A stretch of DNA of 64,000 nucleotides from contig JAKSNF010000007.1 in NCBI GenBank assembly GCA_024400115.1, forward strand, positions 20,578-84,577, written 5' to 3'. Source of the DNA: Paludibacteraceae bacterium (GTDB lineage Bacteria; Bacteroidota; Bacteroidia; Bacteroidales; Paludibacteraceae). The position numbers were made by a program, and so were the translations under genes. This document shows positions 54,300 through 62,835 of the stretch, piece after piece. How positions within the stretch are numbered: the stretch's first letter is position 1; each line of letters opens with the position of its first letter. The notes under the pieces were generated by a model that saw only the letters and a list, made by a program, of their open reading frames with translations, searched no databases and had not been told where the DNA came from.

Positions 54300-55371
54300 A
54301 TTCAGTTAATAAGTTATGAGCCGCAATGAAGGAACTCACTTTGTTATTAAGCACATCTGTTTCGGCTTGAGCGATGAGTGCTTGCATTTTTTCGTTATGA
54401 TAAAAATGGTCGAGTAGGGAACCGTTAATCGTTTCATACATCCAATACTTAGCTTGTTCCGTTCGATGTGACTCAAAATAACCATTGCTTTTGGTAAAGG
54501 CAATGTATTTCTCTATATCCTCCCACACATCTAAAACGCCCGTGTGTTCCACAGCGGAGCAACATATAGCGCCCGGTTTCCAACCCGATTCGGAGGGAGG
54601 GAAGAGAGCAAGAGCGTTCTTGAAACTAACGCGAGCTGCTTGTGCCCGTTCCACATTATGACCGTCACATTTATTGATAGCTATGCCGTCTGCCATTTCC
54701 ATGATACCACGTTTGATACCCTGCAACTCATCACCGGTGCCGGTGACTTGAAGTAGAAGGAAATAATCCACCATCGAATGAGCAGCCGTTTCACTTTGTC
54801 CTACACCGACCGTCTCTACAAAGATCGTATCAAAACCGGCGGCTTCGCAAAGTACAATACTCTCTCTTGTCTTACGGGCTACGCCTCCAAGCGACCCTGC
54901 CGATGGGGAAGGACGTATAAAAGCGTTTGCTTGTGTCGAGAGTTCGTTCATACGGGTCTTATCGCCCAAGATAGAACCTTTACTTCGTTCGGAAGAAGGG
55001 TCTATCGCAAGCACAGCAAGATGTTTACCCATCTTACAAACCTCTGTACCCAATGCTTCAATAAAGGTGGATTTACCGGCTCCGGGAACGCCTGTTATGC
55101 CTAAACGGATAGAGTTTCCGGCAAAAGGAAGGCACATCTCAATGACACGCTGGGCAACGACTTGGTCCTCGGGCAGATTACTCTCAACAAGTGTGACTGC
55201 CTGACTCAAGATGCTTACATCGCCTTGGCGTATTCCATTGAAATAATCCTCTGCAGTAAGGGTGCGCTTACGTCGATGGAACGTAGCGTAAGGATTAATG
55301 GAAGGCAGGTTCTCAACGCCGGCATTGACGGTGAGACCTTTGTATTCGGATGAGTTCTCGGGGTGTTGCAT
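54286..55371 (-). CDS. meaB: MeaB-type G-protein chaperone of methylmalonyl-CoA mutase
   Basis: 361-residue G3E-family GTPase that protects and reactivates adenosylcobalamin-dependent methylmalonyl-CoA mutase. Walker A (GITGVPGAGKSTFIEALG), the switch segment DPSSERSKGSILGDKTRM, FVETVGVGQSE and NKCDGHN (G4) are present, then the C-terminal dimerisation helices. The ATG at 55371, which overlaps the preceding stop as TAATG, is preferred; the ATG at 55386 is an alternative. The mutase subunits are not in the window. The propionate or succinate route that uses the mutase is common in this order. Confidence 0.93.
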   Translation of the reverse strand: MQHPENSSEYKGLTVNAGVENLPSINPYATFHRRKRTLTAEDYFNGIRQGDVSILSQAVTLVESNLPEDQVVAQRVIEMCLPFAGNSIRLGITGVPGAGKSTFIEALGTEVCKMGKHLAVLAIDPSSERSKGSILGDKTRMNELSTQANAFIRPSPSAGSLGGVARKTRESIVLCEAAGFDTIFVETVGVGQSETAAHSMVDYFLLLQVTGTGDELQGIKRGIMEMADGIAINKCDGHNVERAQAARVSFKNALALFPPSESGWKPGAICCSAVEHTGVLDVWEDIEKYIAFTKSNGYFESHRTEQAKYWMYETINGSLLDHFYHNEKMQALIAQAETDVLNNKVSSFIAAHNLLTEYGKH

Positions 55372-56468
55372 TATTGAACGGTCCAATAAATGGTAATATT
55401 GGTTTTGGGATGAGATGGATCGTTCGTGTAAACGGATACCATACGCGAATAACTACCGGGTTCTTGCGGTTGACCATTGGTTAGAGCATTAACCGTAACG
55501 GTGAGGTTGGCCTTCTTGCCATTCTTAAGAGCCGAAGCTGAACGTGGAACAGAGATGTTGACTTGGTCAGGAACGGCACTATAAGCACGACGTACATTCA
55601 AGGCTTTAACACCAACATTACCAATGGTAAGCGTTTTCTTAACCGACTTGCCGGAAACAACAACGCCCATGTCTAATTTGTTTTCTATCTCAATAATAGG
55701 AGCTTCACGACGCTCTTGTTCGGTCAACGAAGAGAAGTCCTCATTAACGCTAATTGACAAATCTACCTTATATTCATCCGACTTAATGAGTTGACCATTA
55801 ACCATGAAATAAGCATCAAAATCTGTAGGACCTACTTGGCATGCCTTAGTATCAATTATAAAGTTAACACTACCGCTTTGGTTGGGCTGTAAGGTCGGAT
55901 TGGTAATCTCATAACGAAGGAACTCGTAATCGCTCAATACAAACACATCCAACGTTACCTCATGGTCTGTGAAGTTTGCATACTCAATGGAGCGGATTAC
56001 CTCTACACCTTGTTGCAATACGCCAAAGTTGAGTTTTTTGTCTTTCAAACTCAGGTCACCCATTTTAACTGCATAACGGTCTGCCGGATTGGTTGGTTTG
56101 GGTGTTACGTTTCCCGTGATAGTTAGAGTAACGGTTTGGTGCTCTGTGTCATTGGAATAGACGGTAATCGTCTTTTGGAAATAATACGGACGTGTAGAGG
56201 CACGATAGGTAGCCGAAATCGTTCCCGATTGTCCGGGTTCAATGGGCTCTTTAGGCCAAGTAGGACGCGTACAACCACAGGAAGTGCGCACATTAGTAAC
56301 AACTAAGGGAGCCGTGCCCTCGTTCTTAAAATCAAAGTAAGCTGTTACATCACCATCTTCTTGTTTAATAGTACCAAAATCGTGTTTGGTAGATGAAAAA
56401 CTAATGGTTTGAGCTACCATTGCAAAGGAACTCGAGAGGAACAGCAAAGAAAAAACTAACTTTTTCAT
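55371..56468 (-). CDS. DUF1573-domain exported protein
   Basis: 365 residues with a signal peptide (LLFLSSSFAMVAQ). DUF1573 (about 20-110) starts ISFSSTKHDFGTIKQEDGDVTAYFDFKNEG and has the conserved TSCGCTRPTW cysteines. Two or three further Ig-like or ASPM/SPD2/hydin-type beta-sandwich units follow. The family is common in Bacteroidota envelopes and its function is unknown. It is coupled to meaB by overlapping stop and start codons. Confidence 0.87.
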   Translation of the reverse strand: MKKLVFSLLFLSSSFAMVAQTISFSSTKHDFGTIKQEDGDVTAYFDFKNEGTAPLVVTNVRTSCGCTRPTWPKEPIEPGQSGTISATYRASTRPYYFQKTITVYSNDTEHQTVTLTITGNVTPKPTNPADRYAVKMGDLSLKDKKLNFGVLQQGVEVIRSIEYANFTDHEVTLDVFVLSDYEFLRYEITNPTLQPNQSGSVNFIIDTKACQVGPTDFDAYFMVNGQLIKSDEYKVDLSISVNEDFSSLTEQERREAPIIEIENKLDMGVVVSGKSVKKTLTIGNVGVKALNVRRAYSAVPDQVNISVPRSASALKNGKKANLTVTVNALTNGQPQEPGSYSRMVSVYTNDPSHPKTNITIYWTVQ

Positions 56469-56542
56469 AATGTGTAATGTTTATTGGTTGATATATTGTT
56501 ATTTGTTTTATATGTGTTTCAGTATCGTAATTAAAGACCTTA

Positions 56543-58798
56543 TTAGGAATGCTCAATTCGTTGAACTGCGGTTAATTCGGGTATCTTCTTGAGGGATACA
56601 AATAAATCCTCCAATTCCTTCTTATCATACACAAAGACATCTAAAGTTCCTTGGAAAATACCATCTTTAGAAGAAATATGGATACCACTCATGTTGATAT
56701 TAAAATCCGTCGTAATGATAGTTAGTACCCGAATGAAAATACCCGGCTTATCAATACCTTGAATATGAATTGTTTCATGATAGGACTGAATACGATTCGT
56801 CTTCCAAGAAGCGGCATAAAGCCTCTTTCCTTGTGAACTCTTCAGTAGTAACGCTTCATTACATTCTACCTTGTGAATGTACATCTTGCCGTCATCTGCC
56901 AAATATCCCAACACCTCGTCACCGGGAATAGGACGACAACATGGAGCTAAATGGAAAATCGTTCCGAGGTTCTCGTCGGTAAGTTCAATTTTGTGTCCCT
57001 TGGGAAGTGGGTTAGACGGATTAACCGTATCGGACATGCTCGACATATCGGACGAAGTAGAGGAACTTGTATGAGTAAAAGGATTGAGTTGTTGTACTTT
57101 CTTCCATATACTCTTCTTCGGGAAGATGATGCTGCTCATGTTGTCCAAACGAATAGCACCTTCACCGATTTGAAGATAGAGTTGGTTGGGTTGTACTAAC
57201 TTATAATGGTTCAGCATGCGCTGCAAAGCCATGTCGCGACAATCTTCTGCTTTGATGAGCATCAAGGCGTCGTTAAAACGCTTTTCGCCACTATGAACGT
57301 AGGCTCGTTCCTCCTTGCGGAAGTAATTATTCAAACACTCTTTGGCTTTAGCGGTTGTTACAAAATGAAGCCATTCGGGCTGAGGGTGCTGAGATGTAGA
57401 GGTCATCACCTCCACTTGATCGCCTGATTTCAAAACATAACTGAGGGGCACTAAGGTGTGATTGACTTTAACGCCCAAACACTGGTCGCCTAATGCCGTA
57501 TGTAAAAAGTAGGCAAAATCAAGAGCCGTCGCTCCTTGCGGTAAGGTCTTAATATCTCCTTTGGGCGTAAAAACGAACACTTCATGAGCATAAAGATTGA
57601 GCTTAAAAGTGTCTAAGAACTCCAATGCATTCTGCTCTGCGGGATGTTGTAGTACATCTTTAATAGTGCGAAGCCACTTGTCTAATTCACTTTCTTCTCC
57701 TTCGCCCGTTTTGTATTTCCAATGAGCTGCTAAACCACGCTCGGCTATGTCATGCATACGATTGGTGCGAATCTGCACTTCTATCCACGCTCCGTTTTGA
57801 CCCATTACGGTGACGTGTAGTGCCTCGTATCCATTGGCTTTAGGAGTGGAGATCCAATCTCGAATACGCTCTGGATGAGGACGATAGATCTCCGTCAAAG
57901 CGGAGTAAATCATCCAACACTGATCCTTCTCTGTTATCTCTTCCTTTGGGGTAAACACAATGCGAACTGCCAATAAATCATACACTTCCTCAAAAGGAAT
58001 AGATTTGGAGAACATCTTCTTATAGATGGAATAAACGGACTTAATACGGGCAGAGATGGTGTATTGATAGCCCATTGCGGTCAGTTTATCTTGTATAGGA
58101 GCAATGAATTGATTATAATTCTCAATTTGACTCGCTTTGGAAACAGCCAACTTTGCCTCAATTTCGGCGTACATATCCGGATGCTCGTATTTGAAGGCGA
58201 GGTTCTCCAACTCTGTTTTGATAGGGAATAGACCTAAACGATGAGCCAACGGTGCATAGATATACTGCGTCTCTCCGGCAATCTTATATTGTTTCTGTTT
58301 AGGTTGCGCTCCTAAGGTCCGCATGTTGTGCAAACGATCGGCAATCTTAATGAGCACAACGCGTATATCTTCGGACATAGTGAGCAGCAACTTGCGGAAG
58401 TTCTCTGCTTGTTCACTGGCTTGCTCTCCGAATACGCCTCCGCTAATCTTTGTCAAACCATCTACAATTTGAGCAATCTTATCTCCAAACAAATTGCGAA
58501 TATCTTCTGTCGTATAATCCGTATCTTCAACTACATCGTGGAGTAGGGCAGAGCAAATAGAGGTAGAACCCAAACCAATCTCCTTCACCACAATCGTGGC
58601 TACGGCTAACGGATGAAGCATATACGGCTCACCGGATAACCGTCGAACGCCGTTGTGGGCTTTCTTGGCGAACTCATAAGCACGCGTAATCCGCTCCACA
58701 CGCTGGGTGTGTGGCGTCTTGGCATACTCGGCAAGCAAATTCTGAAACGCTTGCTCAATGAGTTGCTCTTCCTCGGGTGTAAATTCTTTATTTGTCAT
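56543..58798 (-). CDS. RelA/SpoT-family (p)ppGpp synthetase/hydrolase
   Basis: 751-residue bifunctional Rsh protein of the stringent response. HD hydrolase domain (LLHDVVEDTDYTTEDI, then RLHNMRTL), synthetase domain (RIVFTPKEEITEKDQCWMIY, KANGYEALHVTVMG, WIEVQIRTNRMHD), TGS domain (VFTPKGDIKTLPQGATALDF), a zinc-finger-like region (PCCRPIPGDEVLGYLA) and a C-terminal ACT domain. The ATG at 58798 is preferred because MTNKEFTPEEEQ is a family-like start. An in-frame ATG at 58924 also lies downstream of the promoter and would add 42 mostly Lys/Glu/Gly/Arg residues encoded by a 7-nt tract. A leader of up to about 245 nt precedes the preferred start. Confidence 0.95.
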   Translation of the reverse strand: MTNKEFTPEEEQLIEQAFQNLLAEYAKTPHTQRVERITRAYEFAKKAHNGVRRLSGEPYMLHPLAVATIVVKEIGLGSTSICSALLHDVVEDTDYTTEDIRNLFGDKIAQIVDGLTKISGGVFGEQASEQAENFRKLLLTMSEDIRVVLIKIADRLHNMRTLGAQPKQKQYKIAGETQYIYAPLAHRLGLFPIKTELENLAFKYEHPDMYAEIEAKLAVSKASQIENYNQFIAPIQDKLTAMGYQYTISARIKSVYSIYKKMFSKSIPFEEVYDLLAVRIVFTPKEEITEKDQCWMIYSALTEIYRPHPERIRDWISTPKANGYEALHVTVMGQNGAWIEVQIRTNRMHDIAERGLAAHWKYKTGEGEESELDKWLRTIKDVLQHPAEQNALEFLDTFKLNLYAHEVFVFTPKGDIKTLPQGATALDFAYFLHTALGDQCLGVKVNHTLVPLSYVLKSGDQVEVMTSTSQHPQPEWLHFVTTAKAKECLNNYFRKEERAYVHSGEKRFNDALMLIKAEDCRDMALQRMLNHYKLVQPNQLYLQIGEGAIRLDNMSSIIFPKKSIWKKVQQLNPFTHTSSSTSSDMSSMSDTVNPSNPLPKGHKIELTDENLGTIFHLAPCCRPIPGDEVLGYLADDGKMYIHKVECNEALLLKSSQGKRLYAASWKTNRIQSYHETIHIQGIDKPGIFIRVLTIITTDFNINMSGIHISSKDGIFQGTLDVFVYDKKELEDLFVSLKKIPELTAVQRIEHS

Positions 58799-58814
58799 AT
58801 TCTTTTTAGCCGTT

Positions 58815-58877
58815 TTATCTCCTTTCTCCTTTCTCCTTTTTCCTTTCTCCTTCCTCCTTTTTCCTTTCTCCTTTCCC
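58815..58877. repeat. CTCCTTT 7-nt tract in the relA/spoT leader
   Basis: Eight consecutive 7-nt units (CTCCTTT, CTCCTTT, CTCCTTT, TTCCTTT, CTCCTTC, CTCCTTT, TTCCTTT, CTCCTTT). In the mRNA it is a purine run with repeated AAAGGAG words resembling Shine-Dalgarno sites, and it is also open in the relA frame. Confidence 0.88.
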
Positions 58878-58939
58878 CCTTCAGGGGGTAGGGGGCTCGC
58901 TTCTCTCTTTCTACCGTGTATCATCCGTCTTTCAGCAAT

Positions 58940-58983
58940 GGAACCTCATAGGAAGCTCATAGGAATCTCATCGGAATCTTCGA
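58940..58983. repeat. 11-nt tandem repeat (GGAACCTCATA type)
   Basis: GGAACCTCATA, GGAAGCTCATA, GGAATCTCATC, GGAATCTTCGA. Lies in the leader of relA/spoT. Confidence 0.75.
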
Positions 58984-59050
58984 GAGTGATGGCTTATATT
59001 TAGGCGTCACGTACAAGGAGCCTGATGGACGCTTTTACACAAAGTGGCTG

Positions 59051-59082
59051 CAAAATTACAAAAAATATTTGGTTCGCGCAAG
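59051..59082 (-). promoter_or_regulatory. Probable sigma-ABfr promoter for relA/spoT
   Basis: Minus strand: CTTG at 59082-59079 (one mismatch to TTTG), 20 bp, TAATTTTG at 59058-59051. It may also serve the following DUF1573-meaB-dnaB genes, since no promoter is seen between them. Confidence 0.65.
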
Positions 59083-59150
59083 CGCTCGCGACTTTTTTTT
59101 CAAAAAAAAATGCATTTACTAATGAAAAGACCTTAAAAAATGAAGTCCGA

Positions 59151-59182
59151 TTTGCAAATTCGAGATAAATGTTGTAACTTTG
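59151..59182 (+). promoter_or_regulatory. Sigma-ABfr promoter for the amidase gene
   Basis: TTTG at 59151-59154, 20 bp, TAACTTTG at 59175-59182. The start codon at 59200 is about 12 nt after the expected transcript start; the in-frame ATG at 59140 precedes the promoter and is excluded. Confidence 0.87.
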
Positions 59183-59199
59183 CACAAAATTTGGTTACT

Positions 59200-60186
59200 A
59201 TGCACTTATTATCGCTCATATTGTCGTTCGTGGTTGTGCTTGATGCCGGTCATGGAGGAAAAGATCCAGGGGCTGTTGGTAGAATCAGTCAGGAAAAAGA
59301 CCTTAATCTGGAGGTAGTTCTCAAAGCTGGTAAAAAAATAGAAAAAGCCTACCCCGAGGTGAAGGTTTTTTACACTCGTACAACGGATGTCTTCTTGCCT
59401 CTTCAGAGTCGTGCAGACTTTGTCAATAAGCACGATGCTGACCTCTTTATTTGCGTGCATACTAACTCGGCGGAGAATGCGGCTGCTTGCGGTGCCGAGA
59501 CGTTTGTACTGGGTACGGATAAACTCGAATCAAACCTGGATGTGGCGATGCGTGAGAACTCGGTTATTAAATTAGAGTCCGATTATCAGACTACATATGC
59601 AGGATTCGACCCAAACTCCATAGATTCCTACATTATGTTTGAATTAATGCAGAATAAGTACATTACGCAGTCTCTCCGATTCGCTGAACTTATGCAGCAA
59701 CAGTTTGTGCAAACAAACCATCGTTTAGACCGAGGCGTTAGACAAGCCGCTTTTTGGGTCTTGCATAGATCTGCCTGCCCCAGTGTGCTGATTGAAATGG
59801 GATTCATTTCCAACCGAGAAGAGGAGAAGTATCTGGCTTCCAAAGCAGGACAGGATAGTATTGCGACGGCTATTCTAAAAGCATTTGAAGGGGTATATAA
59901 CCCTGCTTCGTCAATTGAACTTACAAACCCACAAGAGATGCAAGTAGAATCTACTAAAGCACAATCAGTGTCTAAAAAACCTAACTATGCTGTTCAGGTT
60001 TTGGCATCGAAATCTGTGTTAGCGCCTAATGATGAGCGTTTGAAGGGGGAAAAGTGCAAATATATCAAAGTGGGAGATTGGTATAAATATTATACTGCGG
60101 AATCAACGGATAAAAAGAAAGTGAGTGAAGCAAAGAATAAATTGAAACAGAAGTTTGATGGCTGCTTTGTAATAACTTTACCTTAA
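59200..60186 (+). CDS. N-acetylmuramoyl-L-alanine amidase (Amidase_3) with C-terminal SPOR-like domain
   Basis: 328-residue zinc amidase that cleaves the stem peptide from MurNAc. A short signal or anchor (MHLLSLILSFVV) runs directly into the catalytic start VVLDAGHGGKDPGAVG (first zinc His). EKDLNLEVVLK holds the zinc Glu, FICVHTNSAEN the second His, and VLIEMGFISNREEE the catalytic Glu. Residues ~260-328 (YAVQVLASKS, then KYIKVGDWYKYYTAES) resemble a SPOR domain, which binds denuded glycan at division sites. Next gene is an MlaD-like protein 48 bp downstream. Confidence 0.92.
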   Translation: MHLLSLILSFVVVLDAGHGGKDPGAVGRISQEKDLNLEVVLKAGKKIEKAYPEVKVFYTRTTDVFLPLQSRADFVNKHDADLFICVHTNSAENAAACGAETFVLGTDKLESNLDVAMRENSVIKLESDYQTTYAGFDPNSIDSYIMFELMQNKYITQSLRFAELMQQQFVQTNHRLDRGVRQAAFWVLHRSACPSVLIEMGFISNREEEKYLASKAGQDSIATAILKAFEGVYNPASSIELTNPQEMQVESTKAQSVSKKPNYAVQVLASKSVLAPNDERLKGEKCKYIKVGDWYKYYTAESTDKKKVSEAKNKLKQKFDGCFVITLP

Positions 60187-60189
60187 ACG

Positions 60190-60203
60190 CAAGTTATAAC
60201 TTG
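60190..60203. promoter_or_regulatory. Perfect 14-bp palindrome upstream of the MlaD-like gene
   Basis: CAAGTTATAACTTG. It lies between the amidase stop and the MlaD-like start; it could be an operator or a weak terminator stem, though there is no U-run after it. Confidence 0.3.
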
Positions 60204-60234
60204 GATTCATAGTGTTGAGTTAAAAAATACGAAT

Positions 60235-61125
60235 ATGAAATATAAACGAGAAATTAAAATAGGTGCCTTGGCATTAGTGTGCATCTTCTTAATGTATTTT
60301 GGCTTTTATTTTCTAAAAGGAGTGAATATCTTTACTTCTGTTCATTCTTTTCATGGCCATTTTGAGCAAGTAAAAGGCTTGGAGGAACAAGCTCCTGTTT
60401 ACATTAAGGGCTATAGAGTAGGGCAAGTGGATCATATATTTTATGATTTCACGCGTGACTCCGCTTTCAATGTAGATATCTCAATTAAAAAAGACATTCG
60501 CCTTCCTTATGGAACGACGATGGCTCTTGTTTCGGATGGATTGATGGGGGGGGCGGCGATACAATTGAATCTTCCTCTTGGAACCTTTACAGATGAATAT
60601 AAAGATGGAGACGTCTTGCCTACCATAGTTGTTCCCGGACTAATGGAAGACCTTCAGAATAACCTGTTGGGTTCTGTGGCTTCCGTGGCAACTCATGCAG
60701 ATTCGCTTATTGTTGAAATCAAAAACCAATTGGCAGATAACCACCTCTACAACACATTGTCCAACGTAGATCAAATGTCGGCTGATTTGAAAGTTATATC
60801 AGTTGGCTTAAAAGACATCGTTCAATATCAACTATCCCCTATTGTGCAAAAAGCAGATTCTTCATTTAGTGGTTTGAATGAGGTCATCAGTGATGTGCGC
60901 GCAGCGGATTTACCCGCCATCTTTGCCAATGTAGATACCTCAATGACGGCAGTTAAGAATGCACTGACAGAAAAAGAAGGTACTTTGGGTAAATTGCTAT
61001 ATGATAACGACTTATATACACATATAGACGCAGCTGTAGTGTCCGTTGATTCACTTGTGAGTGACCTCAAACAAAACCCCAAACGATATGTCCATTTCTC
61101 TTTGTTCGGAAAGAAGAATAAATAA
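60235..61125 (+). CDS. MlaD/MCE-domain lipid transport protein
   Basis: 296 residues. One N-terminal membrane helix (about 10-26, ALALVCIFLMYFGFYFL) anchors the protein; the MCE domain follows (about 38-115, GHFEQVKGLEEQAPVYIKGYRVGQV, then GLMGGAAIQL). The C-terminal ~180 residues are helical. MlaD proteins form hexamers that carry phospholipid between membranes with an MlaE/MlaF ABC transporter; those genes are not nearby in this window. Confidence 0.88.
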   Translation: MKYKREIKIGALALVCIFLMYFGFYFLKGVNIFTSVHSFHGHFEQVKGLEEQAPVYIKGYRVGQVDHIFYDFTRDSAFNVDISIKKDIRLPYGTTMALVSDGLMGGAAIQLNLPLGTFTDEYKDGDVLPTIVVPGLMEDLQNNLLGSVASVATHADSLIVEIKNQLADNHLYNTLSNVDQMSADLKVISVGLKDIVQYQLSPIVQKADSSFSGLNEVISDVRAADLPAIFANVDTSMTAVKNALTEKEGTLGKLLYDNDLYTHIDAAVVSVDSLVSDLKQNPKRYVHFSLFGKKNK

Positions 61126-61449
61126 TGTGGAACAATGTGTAACGATAATTTGAGTGTTTTCTAAATTACAATAAATTTTAAATCTTTCTCAAAGCCCTTT
61201 TATTGGGGGAAATTGAGAAGTGGAAAGAAAGAAGTTAAAGTGTAATCTAAATGTTGATAAGTTCCCTAAAATAAGGGTTTTTGATGTTAATAACTTTTGT
61301 AAATGACTGATTTCTATAGTGTTATGCGTAACTTATTGAAAATGCGCAAAATACAATAAAAATACTTTGATTATTCTGAATAACGATTTGGTCATTTCAA
61401 GAAAAAGCAGTACCTTTGCACCGTTTTTCGTCAAAACTAAATTATAATA
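61126..61449. other. AT-rich gap upstream of dnaA
   Basis: 324 bp with no ORF. It contains the dnaA promoter and some DnaA-box-like words: TGTTGATAA (61253-61261, one mismatch to the consensus complement TGTGGATAA) and TGTGGAACA (61127-61135, two mismatches). Clustering is not convincing, so an origin here is possible but unproven. Confidence 0.35.
61387..61418 (+). promoter_or_regulatory. Sigma-ABfr promoter for dnaA
   Basis: TTTG at 61387-61390, 20 bp, TACCTTTG at 61411-61418; dnaA ATG at 61450. Confidence 0.88.
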
Positions 61450-62832
61450 ATGAATGAACTAACACATAAATGGCAAGAATGTCAGCGAATTCTGAAAGAG
61501 AATATGACTTCCAGCGCTTACCAAACTTGGTTTGCGCCCATTGTGCCTGTTAGTTATGAAAATTCAACATTAGTTTTGCGAGTAAAATCGCAATTTATTG
61601 CAGAGTACATTGAAGAAAATTACGTTCAACTGCTCTCGCGCGTGCTCTTCCGCGTGTTTGGTATAGGGACTCATCTGGAATATCGTGCCTTAGTGGATTC
61701 GACTACGGGAGCAGGAGCAATCATCCCTTCCGATGGTTTGAATGTAGAGAAGGTGCGTAAACAGAATGAATTAGAGACGGAGTTTCATTCTTCCTCCCCG
61801 GTTGAGTTTGAAAGTCAACTGAATAGTTCTTATACGTTCGATAACTTTGTGGCAGGTGAACCGAATAAATTGGCTCGAACAGCAGGCTTAGCTATTACCA
61901 AACAGCCTGGATATACTGCTTTTAACCCCTTATTTATTTATGGTGGCAGTGGTGTTGGTAAAACGCACTTAGCTTATGCCATTGGAAATCAAATACGTTT
62001 ATTACACCCGGACAAAAAGGTATTGTATGTTACGGCGAATACTTTTAAATTGCAATATCAAGCCGCTTCGGTGAATAAGCATATTCCGGATTTCTTGAAT
62101 TTCTATCAATCCGTGGATGTCCTCATCGTGGATGATATTCAGTATTTCTCAGGTTTGGATAAAACGCAAGATACATTCTTCCATATATTCAACTATTTGC
62201 AACAGTCGCATAAGCAATTGATTTTAACCTCTGATCGTTCCCCGATGGATTTAAAAGATATTGAGGATCGATTGCTCACTCGTTTCAAATGGGGTTTGGT
62301 TGCTGAACTGGAAAGTCCCGATTTGGCATTGCGTCGTGACATATTAATATATAAAATGCGCCACGAAGGAATAGAATTACATGACGAGCAGATTGATTAT
62401 ATAGCCACCCATGTTACGAACTCTATTCGCGATTTAGAGGGTGTGTTGGCTTCCTTGTTGGCGTATTCAACCTTGATGGCCCAGCCAATAGATCAGACTT
62501 TGACCGAGCATGTGGTTGGACGTGTTGTGCATATAAAACCAAAGACTATTGAATTAGTCGATATCATAGGAGCTGTTAGCGAACACTTTAATATCCCGTC
62601 TCGAATGATAACGGGTAAGACACGCTCTCAAGAAGTCACGCAAGCTCGTCATTTGGCAATGTATCTGGCTAAAAAAATGACGGATCACTCGCTTAAGGAG
62701 ATTGGAGACTCAATGGGGCATCGCAATCATGCAACGGTCATTCATGCAGTGAGTTGCATCACACAGCAATTAGATGAAAATGAAATATTACAAAAACGTA
62801 TTTATCAAATAAAAGCCGCTCTACAGCGTTAA
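61450..62832 (+). CDS. dnaA: Chromosomal replication initiator protein DnaA
   Basis: 460 residues. Domain I (about 1-85, WQECQRILKENMTSSAYQTWFAPI), short variable domain II, AAA+ domain III with Walker A (GGSGVGKTHLAYAIGN) and Walker B (VLIVDDIQYF), Arg-finger region DRLLTRFKWG, and DNA-binding domain IV with the DnaA signature (GHRNHATVIHAVSCI). The protein opens the replication origin. dnaX begins 3 bp after its stop. Confidence 0.97.
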   Translation: MNELTHKWQECQRILKENMTSSAYQTWFAPIVPVSYENSTLVLRVKSQFIAEYIEENYVQLLSRVLFRVFGIGTHLEYRALVDSTTGAGAIIPSDGLNVEKVRKQNELETEFHSSSPVEFESQLNSSYTFDNFVAGEPNKLARTAGLAITKQPGYTAFNPLFIYGGSGVGKTHLAYAIGNQIRLLHPDKKVLYVTANTFKLQYQAASVNKHIPDFLNFYQSVDVLIVDDIQYFSGLDKTQDTFFHIFNYLQQSHKQLILTSDRSPMDLKDIEDRLLTRFKWGLVAELESPDLALRRDILIYKMRHEGIELHDEQIDYIATHVTNSIRDLEGVLASLLAYSTLMAQPIDQTLTEHVVGRVVHIKPKTIELVDIIGAVSEHFNIPSRMITGKTRSQEVTQARHLAMYLAKKMTDHSLKEIGDSMGHRNHATVIHAVSCITQQLDENEILQKRIYQIKAALQR

Positions 62833-62835
62833 TAC

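Larger units (their letters stand above)
58799..59199. other. Long intergenic region upstream of relA/spoT and the amidase
   Basis: Holds, from left to right, the CTCCTTT tract, a hairpin CCCCC-TTCA-GGGGG followed by TAGGGGG, an 11-nt tandem repeat, a minus-strand promoter (59051-59082) and a plus-strand promoter (59151-59182). Next to the minus -33 box is the inverted word CGCGCAAGCGCTCGCG. No further gene is seen. Confidence 0.7.

Noticed and set aside
59140..59199. Upstream in-frame ATG for the amidase
   Set aside because: It lies before the -33 box of the promoter at 59151-59182, so it cannot be on the transcript.
60190..60203. Palindrome CAAGTTATAACTTG as amidase terminator
   Set aside because: No U-run follows on either strand, so it is listed only as a low-confidence regulatory candidate.
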